Source: Akkermansia muciniphila | Lineage (GTDB): Bacteria > Verrucomicrobiota > Verrucomicrobiia > Verrucomicrobiales > Akkermansiaceae | Assembly (NCBI GenBank): GCA_945888515.1 | Contig: CAMDAD010000011.1 | Location: forward strand, 1-64,000 | Length of the DNA: 64,000 nt | Direction of reading: 5' to 3' | Part shown: one piece after another, positions 35,274-46,000 of the stretch | How the letters are laid out: every line of letters starts with the position of its first letter | Numbering within the stretch: the stretch's first letter is position 1 | Translations under genes and position numbers: made by a program | Notes under the pieces: model-generated | Seen by the model: the letters and a program-made list of their open reading frames with translations, nothing else | Told to the model about the DNA's origin: nothing | Database searches by the model: none

Positions 35274-36368
35274 TTATTGGCGCAGATGCTCGATGGCTTC
35301 GCGCAGATCATCGATCGTCAGAGAGGCATCTAGGAAGGCTTGCCCAGCACGACGGAGCAAGACGAAGCGGATAGCGCCATGGGAAAACTTTTTATCGCGA
35401 GAGAGTTTTTCGAGAATGACAGAAGTAGGGATGGTGTCTTCCAAGCGCAGTGGTAGGTGGAATTTTTCTAACAGCCCGAGAATGCGTTGCCCATCCGTAG
35501 GGCTCAGTCCTGCATGTTTTTCTGATAGATAAAGCGCCGCGCGGATTCCCAGCGAAATGGCTTCACCGTGGAGGATTTCGCCATACGGCCGACTGGCCTC
35601 GATGCCATGACCGATGGTGTGACCGAAGTTCAGCAAGGCGCGGATGCCGAGAGTTTCATGTTCATCCGCCTCTACGATGCGCGCCTTGATGGCAATGTTG
35701 CGGGCGATGAGGTCCGCGGGCATCTCGCGCGTTTCAGGATCGATTTCAGCGAGGTCGGCGATCATGTTAGCATCGCGGATGGCGGCATGTTTGATCGCTT
35801 CGGCGAATCCTTCATGATATTCGCGGGAGGGTAAGGTGCGGAGCGTGTGAGGATCGATGAGAACGACACGAGGTTGGTGAAAACAGCCGACGAGATTTTT
35901 TCCCTCGCTGATATTGACACCCGTCTTGCCGCCAACGGAGGAATCGACCAAGGAGACGATCGTGGTGGGGATTTGCACAAAGGGAATGCCGCGGTAGAAA
36001 ATGGATGCGACAAAGCCCGCTAGATCGCCGACCACGCCGCCTCCAAGTGCAACGACGATCGACTTCCGGTCATGTCCTGCGGCAGCGAGGGCGCTGCAGA
36101 GTTGCTCAGCAACGCCTAGCGACTTTGAGGCCTCGCCAGCGGGAAAAACATGCAAGCTAGAAAGCAGTCCGGCGGCCTCTAACGAGCATTGGAGAGCGGC
36201 GGCGTGAATCGAGGCGACGATCGAATCAGAAATGATCGCTACTTTCCCCGTGAGGCCCGTGGCGAGGATGTGTTCACCAACTCGGGCGAGCAAACCATTC
36301 TCGATGAGTACCTCATAGGAGCGTTCGGCGAGATCAACAGAAACTTTGTGCACGTGGCGAGCATGCAA
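35274..36368 (-). CDS. aroB: 3-Dehydroquinate synthase
   Basis: Cyclises DAHP to 3-dehydroquinate, step two of the shikimate pathway, using NAD and a divalent metal. It has 364 residues. Conserved features are FPAGEASKSL (near 76-85), VVALGGGVVGDLAGFVAS (NAD-binding glycine loop), FVQIPTTIVSLVDSSVGGKTGVN, the metal ligand Glu in YHEGFAEAIKHA, and the metal histidines in LNFGHTIGHGIE and ILHGEAISLG. It is upstream of the HtrA-like gene on the same strand by 66 bases, which may only be chance neighbourhood. aroK lies about 17 kb away. Confidence 0.96.
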   Translation of the reverse strand: MHARHVHKVSVDLAERSYEVLIENGLLARVGEHILATGLTGKVAIISDSIVASIHAAALQCSLEAAGLLSSLHVFPAGEASKSLGVAEQLCSALAAAGHDRKSIVVALGGGVVGDLAGFVASIFYRGIPFVQIPTTIVSLVDSSVGGKTGVNISEGKNLVGCFHQPRVVLIDPHTLRTLPSREYHEGFAEAIKHAAIRDANMIADLAEIDPETREMPADLIARNIAIKARIVEADEHETLGIRALLNFGHTIGHGIEASRPYGEILHGEAISLGIRAALYLSEKHAGLSPTDGQRILGLLEKFHLPLRLEDTIPTSVILEKLSRDKKFSHGAIRFVLLRRAGQAFLDASLTIDDLREAIEHLRQ

Positions 36369-36415
36369 GAAATCGCGAATGCTGAAAAGAATTGTTTTTT
36401 TGCGCGCGACGTCAA

Positions 36416-37561
36416 ATGATGGCTGCGATGAGCGTATCCCTAGCGTCCCTCGCAGCCGTCGAGCAAGTATTTGAATCCAACTTTGCCAAGCAATGGGAAT
36501 TGGGTGCCTCGGTCAGCATTTTTTGGCGTGGGGCGGAGGTCTTGCATTTGACAAGAGGATTCGCTGATCGTGAAAAAAAGCGCCTATGGGACGATCATAC
36601 ATTGGTGCCGGTGTATTCTGCGACAAAGGCACCCGCGGCTGCGACATTACTTCTGGCGCTGCAGCGGCATGGGCTGGACGAGCGCACGCCCGTGCGCGAA
36701 GTCTGGCCGCAATTTCCGCTGGCGCAGGCCGATTTCGCGGAGTTGCTCTCGCATCAATGCGGGCTGGCGGCACTCGATCAGGCATGCAGCGTGTGGGATC
36801 ACGCGAGCGTGGTGCGCGCGATCGAAGCGCAGCTACCTGCGTGGCTTCCGGGGCATGGCCTGGGATATCATCCACGCACATTCGGCGCGCTCTTGGACGA
36901 ATGCGTGAGGCGTATGACGGGGCAGACGCTCGGCGAATACTGGCGCGGAGAAATTGCTGAGCCAATGGGGTGGGATTTTTGGATTGGTCTGCCCGCGAGC
37001 CAGTGGTCACGCGTGGCCGAGTTAGTGCCAGGTCGGGCGGAAAAAGGCGACATCGAACAGGGATTTTACAAACAATTTATGACGGCGGGCACTATGACAA
37101 GGCGTGCTTTTCAGTCGCCCGCCGGATTGCATGCGGTACAAGAAATGAACGACCCGCGTGCGTGGGCGACGGGTTTTCCTGCGATGGGCGGGGTGGCGTC
37201 GGCACGATCACTCGCGCAGTTCTATCAAGCTGCGATGGGCTACATCGATAGCCCGCTGACACCCGCAGTACAGCATGCATTGCAACATAAACAGGTTCAG
37301 GGGGAGGATCTGGTGCTGTTGCAGCCGATGTCATTTACCTGCGGCTGTCAGCAGGATCCGGTGTCGGAGCAGGGGCAGAAGATGCGCACGCTTTATGGTC
37401 CGGATCAGCGAGCTTTCGGACACCCCGGGGCGGGGGGCAGCCATGCTTTCGGCGATCCCTCATCGGGCTTGAGTTTCGCTTATGTGATGAATCAAATGGC
37501 ACTGAGTGTCATGCCAGGGCCGCGAAGTATGGACATGGTCGATGCGCTGTTTACGAGCTAG
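36416..37561 (+). CDS. Serine hydrolase, beta-lactamase family (class C-like)
   Basis: A 381-residue beta-lactamase-fold protein of the esterase/DD-peptidase group. The catalytic S-x-x-K is SATK (S68, K71) in YSATKAPAA, and the second motif Tyr is Y151 in GLGYHPRTFGALL. A GHPGAGGSHAFGDP block near residues 337-350, in the position of the KTG/HTG motif, closes the site. There is no clear signal peptide, unlike true beta-lactamases, so a cytosolic esterase or lipase-like role is more likely; antibiotic hydrolysis is not indicated. Tandem ATGs at 36416 and 36419, and one at 36428, are all possible starts; no clear ribosome site decides among them. It starts about 50 bases from the divergent aroB and ends three bases before the convergent DUF4340 gene. 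Confidence 0.82.
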   Translation: MMAAMSVSLASLAAVEQVFESNFAKQWELGASVSIFWRGAEVLHLTRGFADREKKRLWDDHTLVPVYSATKAPAAATLLLALQRHGLDERTPVREVWPQFPLAQADFAELLSHQCGLAALDQACSVWDHASVVRAIEAQLPAWLPGHGLGYHPRTFGALLDECVRRMTGQTLGEYWRGEIAEPMGWDFWIGLPASQWSRVAELVPGRAEKGDIEQGFYKQFMTAGTMTRRAFQSPAGLHAVQEMNDPRAWATGFPAMGGVASARSLAQFYQAAMGYIDSPLTPAVQHALQHKQVQGEDLVLLQPMSFTCGCQQDPVSEQGQKMRTLYGPDQRAFGHPGAGGSHAFGDPSSGLSFAYVMNQMALSVMPGPRSMDMVDALFTS

Positions 37562-37564
37562 TGT

Positions 37565-39520
37565 TCAGTCGCTTTCGGTGAAGAGATCCAAGGCTAGCAG
37601 GAGTGCCGTATTTCTCTCTAACAGAAATAAATCGCTCTCGCCCGTGAGGCGTCCGTAAAAATAACGACTCTTTCCTTCCTTGGCTACGGGCGTGATCTCC
37701 AAGGTCCTCATATTGAGTCCCCCTTGCTCGCCAAATTCATTCAGCAGCCGCGAGACCAAAAGAATTTTCATTGCCGGTGCTTGCAGTGCGTCCAGGGCCT
37801 CGCGGTCATCGGGATTGAGCCACGTGGTGACGCGTAGATCGCCCAGTGTTTCTAACAATTTATTGGCGCGGGCGTTGTTCAGAGCGCCGGTGGCATCGGT
37901 GCCATCTTTGGCGGCTTGCCAGCTTTCCGTGCGATAGTCGTAGTTGAGTTTCACGACGGATTGCTGCATCAGCGTGCGTTCGAGATTAACGAAGTCGATG
38001 GGCGCGATAGTCAGCAAGCGAGTATCTTTCCATTGTTTCATGCGCAGAGGAAGCCTTGAGAGAAAATCCTCCGGAAGTTTAAAGATGGTATTCATAGTAT
38101 CAGGATGATTCCAGTGCGCAGTGAAGATACCGTCTTTTGTTTTTCCGATTTTCAGGATCATGACCGAGTCATTTTGAAACAAAAATTTTAGTGTGAGCAG
38201 TGGTTTTTTTAGTCCGTAGGTTTCCAAATCCTTTTCTTCTTCCGTTAGAAAAGCGCTATCGGTGAGAAAGCCTGCCACCTTCGCTTCTGTCATAGTTTTC
38301 AAAAACTGATAGAGCGTGATCTCGTTCAGTGTCGTGATTTGTTTTTCATCGAGGTGCAAATGCCATTCGCCGCGTGGTGGGCGGGACAAGAGGATTTCCG
38401 GTGATTGTGCTGGTTGGAAATGGATGGCTTGCAGTTTGGTGTGATCGAAATTGGTGAGGTTTTGCGAGCGGAGCTCGTTGTAATTTTTCAGCGGGAGTTC
38501 GGAAAGGGAAATGAGATCCGGGTAGGGTCGAAGTGGCAACTCGAAGACAGTGACCGGACGATCGGATACGGTGGCATAGACCGTGGTGGCTTTGTCATCG
38601 GCGGGCGGATACACCTTTAGGGTGGTGGGTATGGTTTGTCCGCTGCATTGGAGCGAGATCTCTAAGTAACTGCCATCGCTGGTGATGGGCAAAGTGACTT
38701 GATTGCGATCGAGCACGCGCAGCGCACGCAATGAGAAAAGCCCGGTCTCGATGAGTTTTTTGACTTCGCTGGTCTCCGTAGCGAGCTTTTGTGGCTTGGT
38801 GATGCGCCAGGGAATGCGATCTCCTTTTCCTTCTAACACAAATTCTGCGGCGGCGGATTTGACCTGGATTCTTTCCAGTTGTGATGGTGCAAACAGGAAA
38901 GGTTGGTGATCGCGGAAGTAGCGGAAACCGTCTTTGAAAATCGGCCGAATGTCTCCCGTGCAGGCGTAGATGTGCGTCTTGCGGCTTTTGTCGCGAGGTT
39001 GCAAAAACACGGTGTGCACGGGTTCCTGAGTATCTGGATCCTTACTCATCCAAGCGGTGCGGCGGCCGATCACATACTTCGCGCGCGCCTTGCCCTCTTT
39101 GTCGCCGAGGCGCACGCTGATCATGCCATCCGTGAGACCAGCTTGAGTGTTGTCGATTTTTTCGTTAGGAATCACATCCGCCGCGCGAGTGGCAAGGGTG
39201 AAGTCGATCAGTGTTTTCGCCCAACGAGGATCCATGCGATCCTCTACCGGCGAGGTCATCATCCAAGTGCCGGAAGCGCGGGAAAAGGTCGCTTTGGCAT
39301 CATTCGAGTTCAGGGAGATTTCCGTAATGTCCCCTGCAGCGAATCCGGTGTAAAGTCGCTCCCCGATCGGTGTGGGAGGCACGCCGAACAATTCGTTCAG
39401 GTTTCCTTTTGCCCAAAGCCAGCCAGCCAAGATCAATAAGATCGCGGCGACGGAGCAGGGGAAAAGGGTGGCGGTGATGGATCTCACGGGATGGCAAGTG
39501 GACTCAGGCGCGTCGTGCAT
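37565..39520 (-). CDS. DUF4340 protein associated with a Gld-type ABC system
   Basis: A 651-residue membrane-anchored protein with one N-terminal helix (about residues 19-37, SVAAILLILAGWLWA) and a long extracytoplasmic region. The DUF4340 repeat is recognisable from GDITEISLNSNDAKATF, W-M-M-T-S-P-V-E-D-R-M-D and the LGDKEGKARAKYVIGRRT stretch near 136-153; a second such unit begins near 365 (LQAIHFQPAQSPEILLSRP). In many bacteria DUF4340 genes lie directly behind a GldG-like gene and an ABC-2 permease, as here, and the first bases overlap the GldG-like gene by 17. Function is unknown; association with an envelope transporter is the best that can be said. Confidence 0.8.
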   Translation of the reverse strand: MHDAPESTCHPVRSITATLFPCSVAAILLILAGWLWAKGNLNELFGVPPTPIGERLYTGFAAGDITEISLNSNDAKATFSRASGTWMMTSPVEDRMDPRWAKTLIDFTLATRAADVIPNEKIDNTQAGLTDGMISVRLGDKEGKARAKYVIGRRTAWMSKDPDTQEPVHTVFLQPRDKSRKTHIYACTGDIRPIFKDGFRYFRDHQPFLFAPSQLERIQVKSAAAEFVLEGKGDRIPWRITKPQKLATETSEVKKLIETGLFSLRALRVLDRNQVTLPITSDGSYLEISLQCSGQTIPTTLKVYPPADDKATTVYATVSDRPVTVFELPLRPYPDLISLSELPLKNYNELRSQNLTNFDHTKLQAIHFQPAQSPEILLSRPPRGEWHLHLDEKQITTLNEITLYQFLKTMTEAKVAGFLTDSAFLTEEEKDLETYGLKKPLLTLKFLFQNDSVMILKIGKTKDGIFTAHWNHPDTMNTIFKLPEDFLSRLPLRMKQWKDTRLLTIAPIDFVNLERTLMQQSVVKLNYDYRTESWQAAKDGTDATGALNNARANKLLETLGDLRVTTWLNPDDREALDALQAPAMKILLVSRLLNEFGEQGGLNMRTLEITPVAKEGKSRYFYGRLTGESDLFLLERNTALLLALDLFTESD

Positions 39521-41045
39521 TCCATAGGAACAGACTCAGTAGCAGGATGGCGGCGGGAAAGAAAAACAGATTGATGCGATTGATCAGCGTGGCCTCGCTG
39601 GCGAGCAAGGGTAGTTTGTAAGTTCCCAATTTACGCGGACCTGTGCCAGACATTTCCTCACGTCCCACCAACCAATTCGCGGAAGCGTTGAAAAAATCGA
39701 CATTCTCCGTGCGCAGTGCCCCGGGGTCGAGAAAGTTTGCGTTCGAGATCACAACCATGCGGGAAGCTTTGGCTGCGAAGCGGTCATCCGAAGCCGCTCC
39801 GCGAATCACCGCTGCGGCCATGGTCAGCGGCCCCATACGGTCCTCGATTTCGCTAAAGCTGGGCTCCTTCATCGTGGCGTTCGTCTCGCCCCAGTAGGCG
39901 GCGGAGGATTCCAGAAGCTTGAACGGCGAGATCCGGCGGTTGATCAAATCCTCCGCTCCCTCGCGCACCTCTAGTGAGGAACTCATGCCATCGAAGCTTG
40001 TGCTTTTGCCCCAAAAATCACGCGTAAACTCAAATCCCGGAGTAAAGGCGGCATCCACTCGATAGACGATGTTTTTGCCCTTGGTAGTGACGATTTGATC
40101 GCGACGCGGCGTGACACCGTGTTCCCGAAGGAAGGCACGCAAGAGATCGGGCGTCTGCTGGGCGCGAAGGATGATCATGATGTTGCTCGCTGGGCGGTTC
40201 CAGTATTCTGTCAGTATCGAAATTTCCTCTTTGGTGAAATCATAGCGTGGGGCAGCGATGATTAAGCCTGCTGCATCGTCCGGAATTTTTTCCAGGTCGC
40301 CTATTTTGATGGGCACAGGCAGTATGTTTTGCGAGAGCAGGGAATCGCGCATCACGGTCCAGCTGTTGTTATTCAACTCCGTCTGGAAATCGCTTTTGTC
40401 GGCGAGGAAATAGACGAGGCGCGGTTTGCCCTCGAGCGCGCTGAGTAGGCCGGTCGTGAGCATGTCCTCGCCTTGGAAGGAGTTCATGCGGCGCGCGGTT
40501 TTCCCATCGTTATTTTCATACAATACCATCTGCTCTTGAGTGACGAAGCGGATGTGAGCGGAGTCTTCTTTTCCAGCTTGCACGCTGTTGTCATCGCGGG
40601 CATCGATGATGACAAGGTCGTCGCGATTGATAACGCCGGCGTTCGCGGCGAGATTATAGGTTTCGGCGACTTGTAGGGCGCGATCGACATCACGCACGGG
40701 ATCGAATCGTTCAATGACAATTTTCTGGTTCGAGAGCCGCGCGTATTCATCGGCCAAAATGCGGACTCGTTCGGTAATGGGAGTGGAGCGGCGGAAGGCT
40801 ACGATGAACTTCACAGGTGTCTTGCGCGATTGCAGCGACTCCGCTTGCAGCAAGCCCTTGGTCCATTGCGATAGGCTATAATCTTCTCCGCGGCTGAGAT
40901 CACGTTTCACGAAATAATGGTTGCTCAGAAAATTCACAGCGATGGTGATGACAAGCAACGAGGCGATTTGTAGAATCGACAGGGTGCCGATACTCCAGCG
41001 ATTCAGGGAGCGTGGCGGTGTAGAAGCGGCGAGTGGGTCTGACAT
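39504..41045 (-). CDS. GldG-like ABC transport auxiliary protein
   Basis: A 513-residue protein with a helix at each end (about residues 22-42 and 491-510) and a large exposed middle part of the GldG/ABC_transp_aux type. Typical pieces are LSRGEDYSLSQWTKGLL near 50-66, VKFIVAFRRSTPITERVRIL, RIEVERFDPVRD-like text near 107-116, and the closing hydrophobic LINRINLFFFPAAILLLSL. In Bacteroidetes GldF, GldG and the ATPase GldA support gliding, but homologs occur in non-gliding bacteria as a general envelope ABC system. It follows the permease by 18 bases and overlaps the DUF4340 gene by 17. Confidence 0.85.
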   Translation of the reverse strand: MSDPLAASTPPRSLNRWSIGTLSILQIASLLVITIAVNFLSNHYFVKRDLSRGEDYSLSQWTKGLLQAESLQSRKTPVKFIVAFRRSTPITERVRILADEYARLSNQKIVIERFDPVRDVDRALQVAETYNLAANAGVINRDDLVIIDARDDNSVQAGKEDSAHIRFVTQEQMVLYENNDGKTARRMNSFQGEDMLTTGLLSALEGKPRLVYFLADKSDFQTELNNNSWTVMRDSLLSQNILPVPIKIGDLEKIPDDAAGLIIAAPRYDFTKEEISILTEYWNRPASNIMIILRAQQTPDLLRAFLREHGVTPRRDQIVTTKGKNIVYRVDAAFTPGFEFTRDFWGKSTSFDGMSSSLEVREGAEDLINRRISPFKLLESSAAYWGETNATMKEPSFSEIEDRMGPLTMAAAVIRGAASDDRFAAKASRMVVISNANFLDPGALRTENVDFFNASANWLVGREEMSGTGPRKLGTYKLPLLASEATLINRINLFFFPAAILLLSLFLWNARRA

Positions 41046-41063
41046 GTTACAGAGTGAGAAAAA

Positions 41064-41816
41064 TTAACGACGCCAGCGACGAAAATCGAGCACATGGAAG
41101 GTCAGGTAAATGGTCAGCAAAGCGAGGCTTAGATAGAACACGGCCACCCGCGAATCCAGCAATCCGCTGCAAAAATAGTGCATGTGCTGTTTCGTAGAAA
41201 TGAATTGGAAGACACTTGCCCCGGCGAAATTTTCTCCCCAGATGGTGGTGACAAAACCGAGGAAATACTGCAGCACTAAAATACCGAGTGTGAGGATCGC
41301 TGCAACGATTGAATTGGACGTAAGCGACGAGGCAAGGCAACCGATCGCGAGAAAATAGGTGCCCATGAGCATTAGGATCGAATAGGTGCCCAGCATTGCG
41401 CCTGTGTTCCATGCGGGGGGAAGATCCGTGATCCATGGGTAGAGTTGGAATTGAATGTAACTGGGAACCCACAGCAAGCTGTAAAAACTCAATACGGCCA
41501 GATACTTGGAGAGGACCACTTGCCAGGTTTTTACCGGAGCGGTCAGTAGTGTTTCCAGGGTGCCCGAGCGCTGTTCATCTGCAAAAAGTTTCATCGTCAG
41601 CAGCGGGAAGATGAATAAAAAATAAAACCAGAACAATGGCGTATGCATCGCGATATAAACGAGGCTATGAGTCATGGGTGTATCGCTAAACGCCTTCATG
41701 GCTGTTGACAACGCGACGCCATTCATCACGACGACAAACGCCATGACCATCCAGCCCAGAGGGTTGAGCAGGAAGCCGCGCAATTCTTTGCGGTAGAGAA
41801 TGAAAAAGACACGCAT
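41064..41816 (-). CDS. ABC-2 type permease (GldF-like)
   Basis: A 250-residue inner-membrane protein with six helices, beginning MRVFFILYRKELRGFLLNPLG-like, the standard start of ABC-2/GldF permeases. The block FADEQRSGTLETLLTAPVKTW (about residues 79-99) is the conserved coupling region of this family. First gene of a three-gene operon with the GldG-like and DUF4340 genes. The ATPase that should energise it (GldA-like) is not next to it: upstream is an unrelated methyltransferase gene, so the ATPase must be encoded elsewhere. Confidence 0.88.
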   Translation of the reverse strand: MRVFFILYRKELRGFLLNPLGWMVMAFVVVMNGVALSTAMKAFSDTPMTHSLVYIAMHTPLFWFYFLFIFPLLTMKLFADEQRSGTLETLLTAPVKTWQVVLSKYLAVLSFYSLLWVPSYIQFQLYPWITDLPPAWNTGAMLGTYSILMLMGTYFLAIGCLASSLTSNSIVAAILTLGILVLQYFLGFVTTIWGENFAGASVFQFISTKQHMHYFCSGLLDSRVAVFYLSLALLTIYLTFHVLDFRRWRR

Positions 41817-41931
41817 GTGCGAAGGAACCTAAAGGAACGAAACGCGTCTGACAAGCTTTCATCGTGGTCTTTCGGGTCAGTGGCCCGAGGTGAACTTCAG
41901 GATACGTGATTGGTTTGTTAGTTAGAATCCT

Positions 41932-42840
41932 TCACCGCGCCAGAGCTTGCAGATGTGCGTTGTTTGTGCCGCAGCAACCGCCTAGGATGGGGACTTTGTG
42001 CCGATGATGCAGTTCCATCATGGACGCTGCCCATGAATCGATGGGGTCCGCCACGGTGAAGGTGGCACCATCGAGTTGGGTAACATCACGCGAAGAACCA
42101 TTGGCCTGGATACCGATGAGGCGTGTGAGTTCACCAGGACGATAGGCCGCGAGAAGAAATTTTGGGTGGGTGCAGTTTACCAGATAGCCGATGGGACGTG
42201 ATTCGGGAGAAAGGCAGTGGTCGATCTTTTTCATGGCTTCTGGCAGTGTTGTTCCATCTAGGACAGAGCCATCGGTGCCTGTGCATAAGCTGAGGAGGAA
42301 GGGCTTGCCCGTGCGGGCCATGGCCTTGGCGATGCCGATTGCCTCGGCGACGGAAGGTAGCGTTTGTGCGAGCAGGAAATCAATGGCTGTGGCTGCCAAG
42401 GCTTCGATTTGTGGTTGATGAAAAATCTCAGATTCTTCTGCGGTGGGTGCCCATTCGGGTTTGTAGCAATCATGGCGAGGCCCGATCAAGGCGCCGATGG
42501 CAACCGGTGGCTGATCGTCGGGGCATTCCTCGCGGCGCTCGTGGAGAAAAGCGACGGCATCCTCTAAAATGGTTGCCGGCATGCCGGCTCCTGCGAGTCG
42601 TGACGGATCAAGGCGCCAGGTCGGGGCAGTCAGTAGAATCGGCAACTTGCTGGCGCGCGCGATCGACAGATATTCGCGATAAATCAGGATCATCGTCTCG
42701 CGTGCGGATGCAGGACCGTAAATCAGGGGAGTATGAAAGAGGGTGGGGTGAAGTTTCAAACCCGGGACGCGACTCATACGTTCTGCAACCGCACACTCGG
42801 CAAGCAGGCGAGGATATTCCGCGAGAAGTGATGTGAGCAT
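41932..42840 (-). CDS. Homocysteine S-methyltransferase-like protein
   Basis: A 302-residue member of the zinc-dependent Hcy-methyltransferase family, which moves a methyl group to homocysteine or a similar thiol. The C-terminal zinc cysteines are visible in LVNCTHP (first Cys) and LGGCCGTN (last pair). IYREYLSIARASKLPILL and TPTWR near the start resemble the bacterial subgroup without the usual DGGxGT opening. I start at ATG 42840 because the conserved part begins just behind it; the frame is open up to 43035, but those 65 residues (rich in Leu/Val/Tyr) have no family match. The true methyl donor (S-methylmethionine, S-adenosylmethionine or other) is not predictable. It is divergent from the large repeat protein gene. 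Confidence 0.75.
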   Translation of the reverse strand: MLTSLLAEYPRLLAECAVAERMSRVPGLKLHPTLFHTPLIYGPASARETMILIYREYLSIARASKLPILLTAPTWRLDPSRLAGAGMPATILEDAVAFLHERREECPDDQPPVAIGALIGPRHDCYKPEWAPTAEESEIFHQPQIEALAATAIDFLLAQTLPSVAEAIGIAKAMARTGKPFLLSLCTGTDGSVLDGTTLPEAMKKIDHCLSPESRPIGYLVNCTHPKFLLAAYRPGELTRLIGIQANGSSRDVTQLDGATFTVADPIDSWAASMMELHHRHKVPILGGCCGTNNAHLQALAR

Positions 42841-43080
42841 GAGCGCAAGATGAACCGTCAGAGCTTCGGGGGCAAGACAGGATTGGCTTAGCTTCGGGAT
42901 GACGAGAAGCGTTCCTAGTAAACATTCGCTAACAGGTTGCTTGGGTGCATATAGACCATATGGGTAGCTATATTCTAATACTACTGTAGCGATGACATAA
43001 ACCAGATTCAAGTCTAGCCTACTCAATCCTAGCAACCATATCGAATGAGTTGCCAGTAACCCAACACAATCATTCCCATC

Positions 43081-46000
43081 ATGAAATATCGAAGACCAAT
43101 TCTGCCGATACTAGGCACTTATCTCGCTGCTCTCGGCTGCTCTGCCCACGCAATCGATATCGTAAAGGATAATAACTCCAACGCCCTCAACCTCGGCACC
43201 AGCTGGGTCGGTGGGACCGGTCCCTCCGCTTCCGATGTCGGTCTCTGGAACAACACCGTGAGCGCCACCAACGCCGTCGGTAGCCCGACCATCAACGCGC
43301 TGGGCGCCGACCTTTCCTGGCAGGGTATCCGCATCGCCAACGTCGGCGGCACCGCCAACACCAGTTCCGCCACCACTGGCGTTCAAATCACCAACGCCTC
43401 TTCCGCCAACACGCTTACCCTCGGCACCGCAGGCATCGACATGTCCACCGCCACTCAGTCGCTTCTGATCCAGTCAAAAATCGCACTGTCGGGGAACCAG
43501 AGCTGGAACGTAACCAACGCCAATACCAACACCAATCCCTTAGGCACTTCAGGCGGCGTCTTGAACGCCGGACTTGGCGAGGATCTTGTGTTCGCCGCGC
43601 AAGCAACCACCACCCCCATGAACCTCGGCGGATTCACCCTCGGCACATCCGGCACCGGAGTGATCGCGGTGACCAACGGCTACGCCATCAGCAACGGCAC
43701 GCTCAATTTCGCCAATTCGAACACCTGGCTCCAGTCCGGCAGCGGGCGCCAGACCTCGCTCGCCAGCAACCTCTCTGTCACCGTAGCCGCCAACTCGAAC
43801 CTCCGCCTCCGCGCGAACTCGGGCGGCGTCAATTCCGCCGCTCCGATCAGCGTCTCCGGCTCCGGCTCGAAACTCCAGATGGAGATCAACAACAGCGGAG
43901 CTTCGATGATCCAGAGCGGCAACCTGACCTTCGGCAACGGCTCCACCCTCGAACATCTCGTCAACCAAAGCGGCGCGTTCACCGTCTCTTCCCCGACCAT
44001 CTCGACCTCCGGCACGATCACCTGGCTGGTCAACGGCACCAATGTGGGCAGCACCAGCGGCGTCGCCTTCTCCGGCGGCCTCACCGGCAACGGCACCATT
44101 GCCCACCGCAACACGGCCACCGGAACGAACGGACAAGTCCGCCTTTCGGGCGACAACTCGCTCTTCACGGGATCGATCACCCTCGACGGTTCTTCCGGCA
44201 ACCGCAGCCTGCGCCTTGCCTCCGCTACCGCCGGCAGTTCTTCCGCCACCTGGGCCGTCAACGCCGCCAACATCCTCCAGGTCGACGGTGTCGCCGTGAA
44301 CCTCGGCACCCTCAACGGCGCGGGCAGCGTCACCAACTCCCACGCCAGCAGCACCGCCGCCATTTCCGTCGGCGCGGGCACTTTCAGCGGCGTGATCTCG
44401 AACGGCACGCCCGCCAACGGCATGACCCTCACCAAGACGGGCGCTGGCACCCTCGCCCTCACCGGCGCGAACACCTACAGCGGCCCCACCAACATACAAG
44501 CCGGCACCCTCACCACCACCTCCGCCCAGATCGGCGCGGGTGCGGTGACGGTCTCCGATACCGCCACCTTCGGCGTCACTCAGATCGGTGGCAACGCTAC
44601 CTTCAACGCCTCCACCCTCACCCTCGGCAGCGCGGGCGGCGCAACTCTCGTCCTCACCCCGGCCGCCTCGTCCAGCGTCGCCCTCGTCACGACATCCGCC
44701 CTCGACATCAACGGCACCAATACCCTGCGTGTCGCCGGCACCCCTGTCGTCGGCACCACGCTGATCGACTACACCACCCTCGGCGGCAGCAGCGGCTTCG
44801 CCGGCCTGAACCTCGTGATGCCCTTCCGCATCAACGGCTTCCTCACTGACAACGGCTCGGCCATCGTGCTCAGCACGGTCCAGGACGAAACTCCGAAATG
44901 GCGCAACGGCAGCGGCGTCTGGGACATCAACACCAGCAGCAACTGGAAAACCAGCGCCACCTCCACCACCACCAACTACCTCCAAGGCGGAGCCGGCGCG
45001 ACCGACTCGGTCATCTTCGACGACACTGCCAGCGGCTTAGGTCCCATCACCGTGACCCTTAACTCTACGGTCACTCCGGTCGCCGTCACCGTCGCCGGCA
45101 CCAAGGACTACATCATCACCGGCTCCGGCACCATCGCTGGCACCACCGGCATCGCTAAGAGCGGCGGTGCCGCGCTCACCCTCGCCACGGCCAACAGCTT
45201 CAGCGGCGGTGTCCAACTCACCGAAGGCACCCTCAACGTCAACCACGCTTCCGCCCTCGGCAGCGGCACCCTGACCCTCGCCGACGGCATCGTCTTGAAC
45301 AACACTAGTGGCGCTGCCATCACCGTGTCGCCTGCGGTTGCTTCGGTCTGGAATGGTAGCTTTAGCTTCACGGGATCGAACGACCTGAATCTCGGCGGTG
45401 CGGTCACCGCCACCACCTCGACGACCGTTACTGTTGCTGCGGGTACCCTCGCCGTCGGCGGCATCGCTGGGCCAGGTTTCGGCCTGACCAAGCTAGGTGC
45501 CGGCACCTTGGTGATCGGTGCCAGCAGCTACAACGGCAGCACCTTCGTCGATGCAGGAACCCTCCGCGCCAGCGCTGCCGCCGCCTTCAACTCAACCTCC
45601 GTAACCCTTGCTGATGTCGCTGGCGTGAACCTCGACCTCAACGGTTTCAACCAGACCATCAGCACCCTCGGCGGTGGTGGCACGACTGGTGGCAACGTTC
45701 TCCTCGGAGGCGCCACTCTGACCACTTCGTCCTCCGGCACGATTGGAGCTCTTTCCGGGGCCGGTGCTTTGGTCAAGAACAGCGTTTCTACATTCACCAT
45801 CGCAGGCAATACTAGCGGCTACACAGGCACTACGACGATTAGCGGTGGCGTGCTGGATGCGGGAAATGTCGGCGACTTTCTCGGTTCTTCCGGTGTCCTG
45901 ACGATGTCCAACGGCTCGGTGCTCCAAGGCTCCGGCACCATCACCCGCACCATCGGCAACGGCAACGCCATCGTTGCCGGCAACGGCGGCTTTGCCGCCC

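Noticed and set aside
36416-37561. Antibiotic-resistance beta-lactamase
   Set aside because: The fold motifs fit the wide serine-hydrolase family, but there is no signal peptide and the second motif is Y-H-P rather than Y-x-N; esterase-like roles are more likely.
43549-44985. A 478-residue open frame on the minus strand, Gly/Ala/Val/Glu-rich
   Set aside because: It is the exact antisense of the C-rich repeat-protein gene; its composition follows from the codon bias on the other strand, and it has no domain, signal or neighbours.
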